Source: RPQJ01 sp963744735 (lineage in GTDB: Bacteria > Pseudomonadota > Gammaproteobacteria > Steroidobacterales > Steroidobacteraceae). Taken from it: 64,000 nt of DNA. The stretch is taken from assembly GCA_963744735.1 (NCBI GenBank), contig CAVUVH010000019.1, forward strand, positions 1 to 64,000, in the 5' to 3' direction. Below are positions 63,836 through 64,000 of this stretch, one piece after another. Every line of letters starts with the position of its first letter. The stretch's first letter is position 1. The notes below the pieces were generated by a model that ran no database searches, was not told the DNA's origin, and saw nothing but the letters and a program-made list of their open reading frames with translations. A program made the translations under genes and the position numbers.

Positions 63836-64000
63836 TCAGCGCATGGTCAGGATCGCCTGGCCCATACGAATCCGCGCACCGTCACGCAGGCCGTCGCAGA
63901 GCGCGAACCCTGGCGGCACCAGCACGATGACGGTCGAGCCGTGTTCGAACCAGCCCATCTCCTCGCCCTTGCGCAGCGGCGCGTCGCAGGCGATTACGTT
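63836..64000 (-). CDS. psd: Phosphatidylserine decarboxylase, C-terminal part (runs off the window)
   Basis: The last 54 codons are visible: LRKGEEMGWFEHGSTVIVLV, then PPGFALCDGL and IRMGQAILTMR. KGEEMGxF and GSTV are the self-cleavage region where Ser becomes the pyruvoyl group of Psd. The enzyme makes phosphatidylethanolamine at the inner membrane. Its 5' end lies beyond 64000. Confidence 0.82.
   Translation of the reverse strand, partial: NVIACDAPLRKGEEMGWFEHGSTVIVLVPPGFALCDGLRDGARIRMGQAILTMR

Overview
The window is high-GC DNA that reads like a gammaproteobacterium of the Xanthomonadales/Nevskiales/Steroidobacter-like groups. The grounds are a FabR-like regulator, an LpxH-like diphosphatase, BCCT and CaiD-type genes, and many secreted peptidases. 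Placement comes from protein families only; no rRNA or tRNA gene was seen.

Positions 1-35 kb are accessory DNA. Intact genes are separated by insertion sequences, dispersed non-coding repeats and decayed genes. Intact genes include an oligopeptidase B, two M28 peptidases, a membrane-anchored serine hydrolase, an S33 peptidase, a TolB/TPR protein, a FabR-like regulator with a divergent gene and a FadE-type acyl-CoA dehydrogenase, a methyltransferase, a diheme cytochrome c and two near-identical outer-membrane barrels. Decayed genes include a second TolB/TPR protein, a HigBA toxin-antitoxin pair, a TOTE-type primase and DUF6090 genes. There are four IS6-family copies: two apparently intact, one internally deleted, and one full length with a catalytic Glu-to-Asp change. 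There are two solo ends of the same family. A nested-palindrome repeat of about 160 bp occurs six times in full plus fragments. It forms the last codons of one gene and the first codons of another.

Positions 35-47 kb hold the main metabolic locus. A CaiD-like hydratase, an NDP-forming acyl-CoA synthetase and an acyl-CoA dehydrogenase face a BKACE enzyme, a carnitine-dehydrogenase/thioesterase fusion and a BCCT transporter across a short divergent promoter region. Together they spell a route gamma-butyrobetaine or crotonobetaine -> carnitinyl-CoA -> carnitine -> 3-dehydrocarnitine -> betainyl-CoA -> glycine betaine. Four of these genes carry one single-base indel each, so the locus is either decaying or affected by sequence errors. 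Beside it lie a PhyH dioxygenase, a class V PLP enzyme and a class II aldolase.

Positions 47-64 kb look like ordinary chromosome: a secreted GH13 enzyme, a highly structured RNA-like segment (HEARO/omega-RNA-like) upstream of a small HD hydrolase, an M1 aminopeptidase, an MFS transporter, a PKD/HAF lipoprotein, a transglycosylase-like lipoprotein, a DUF3303 protein, a decayed beta-propeller protein, and a lipid/envelope group (DUF2334 deacetylase, glycosyltransferase with frameshifts, LpxH-like diphosphatase, and the end of phosphatidylserine decarboxylase at the window edge).
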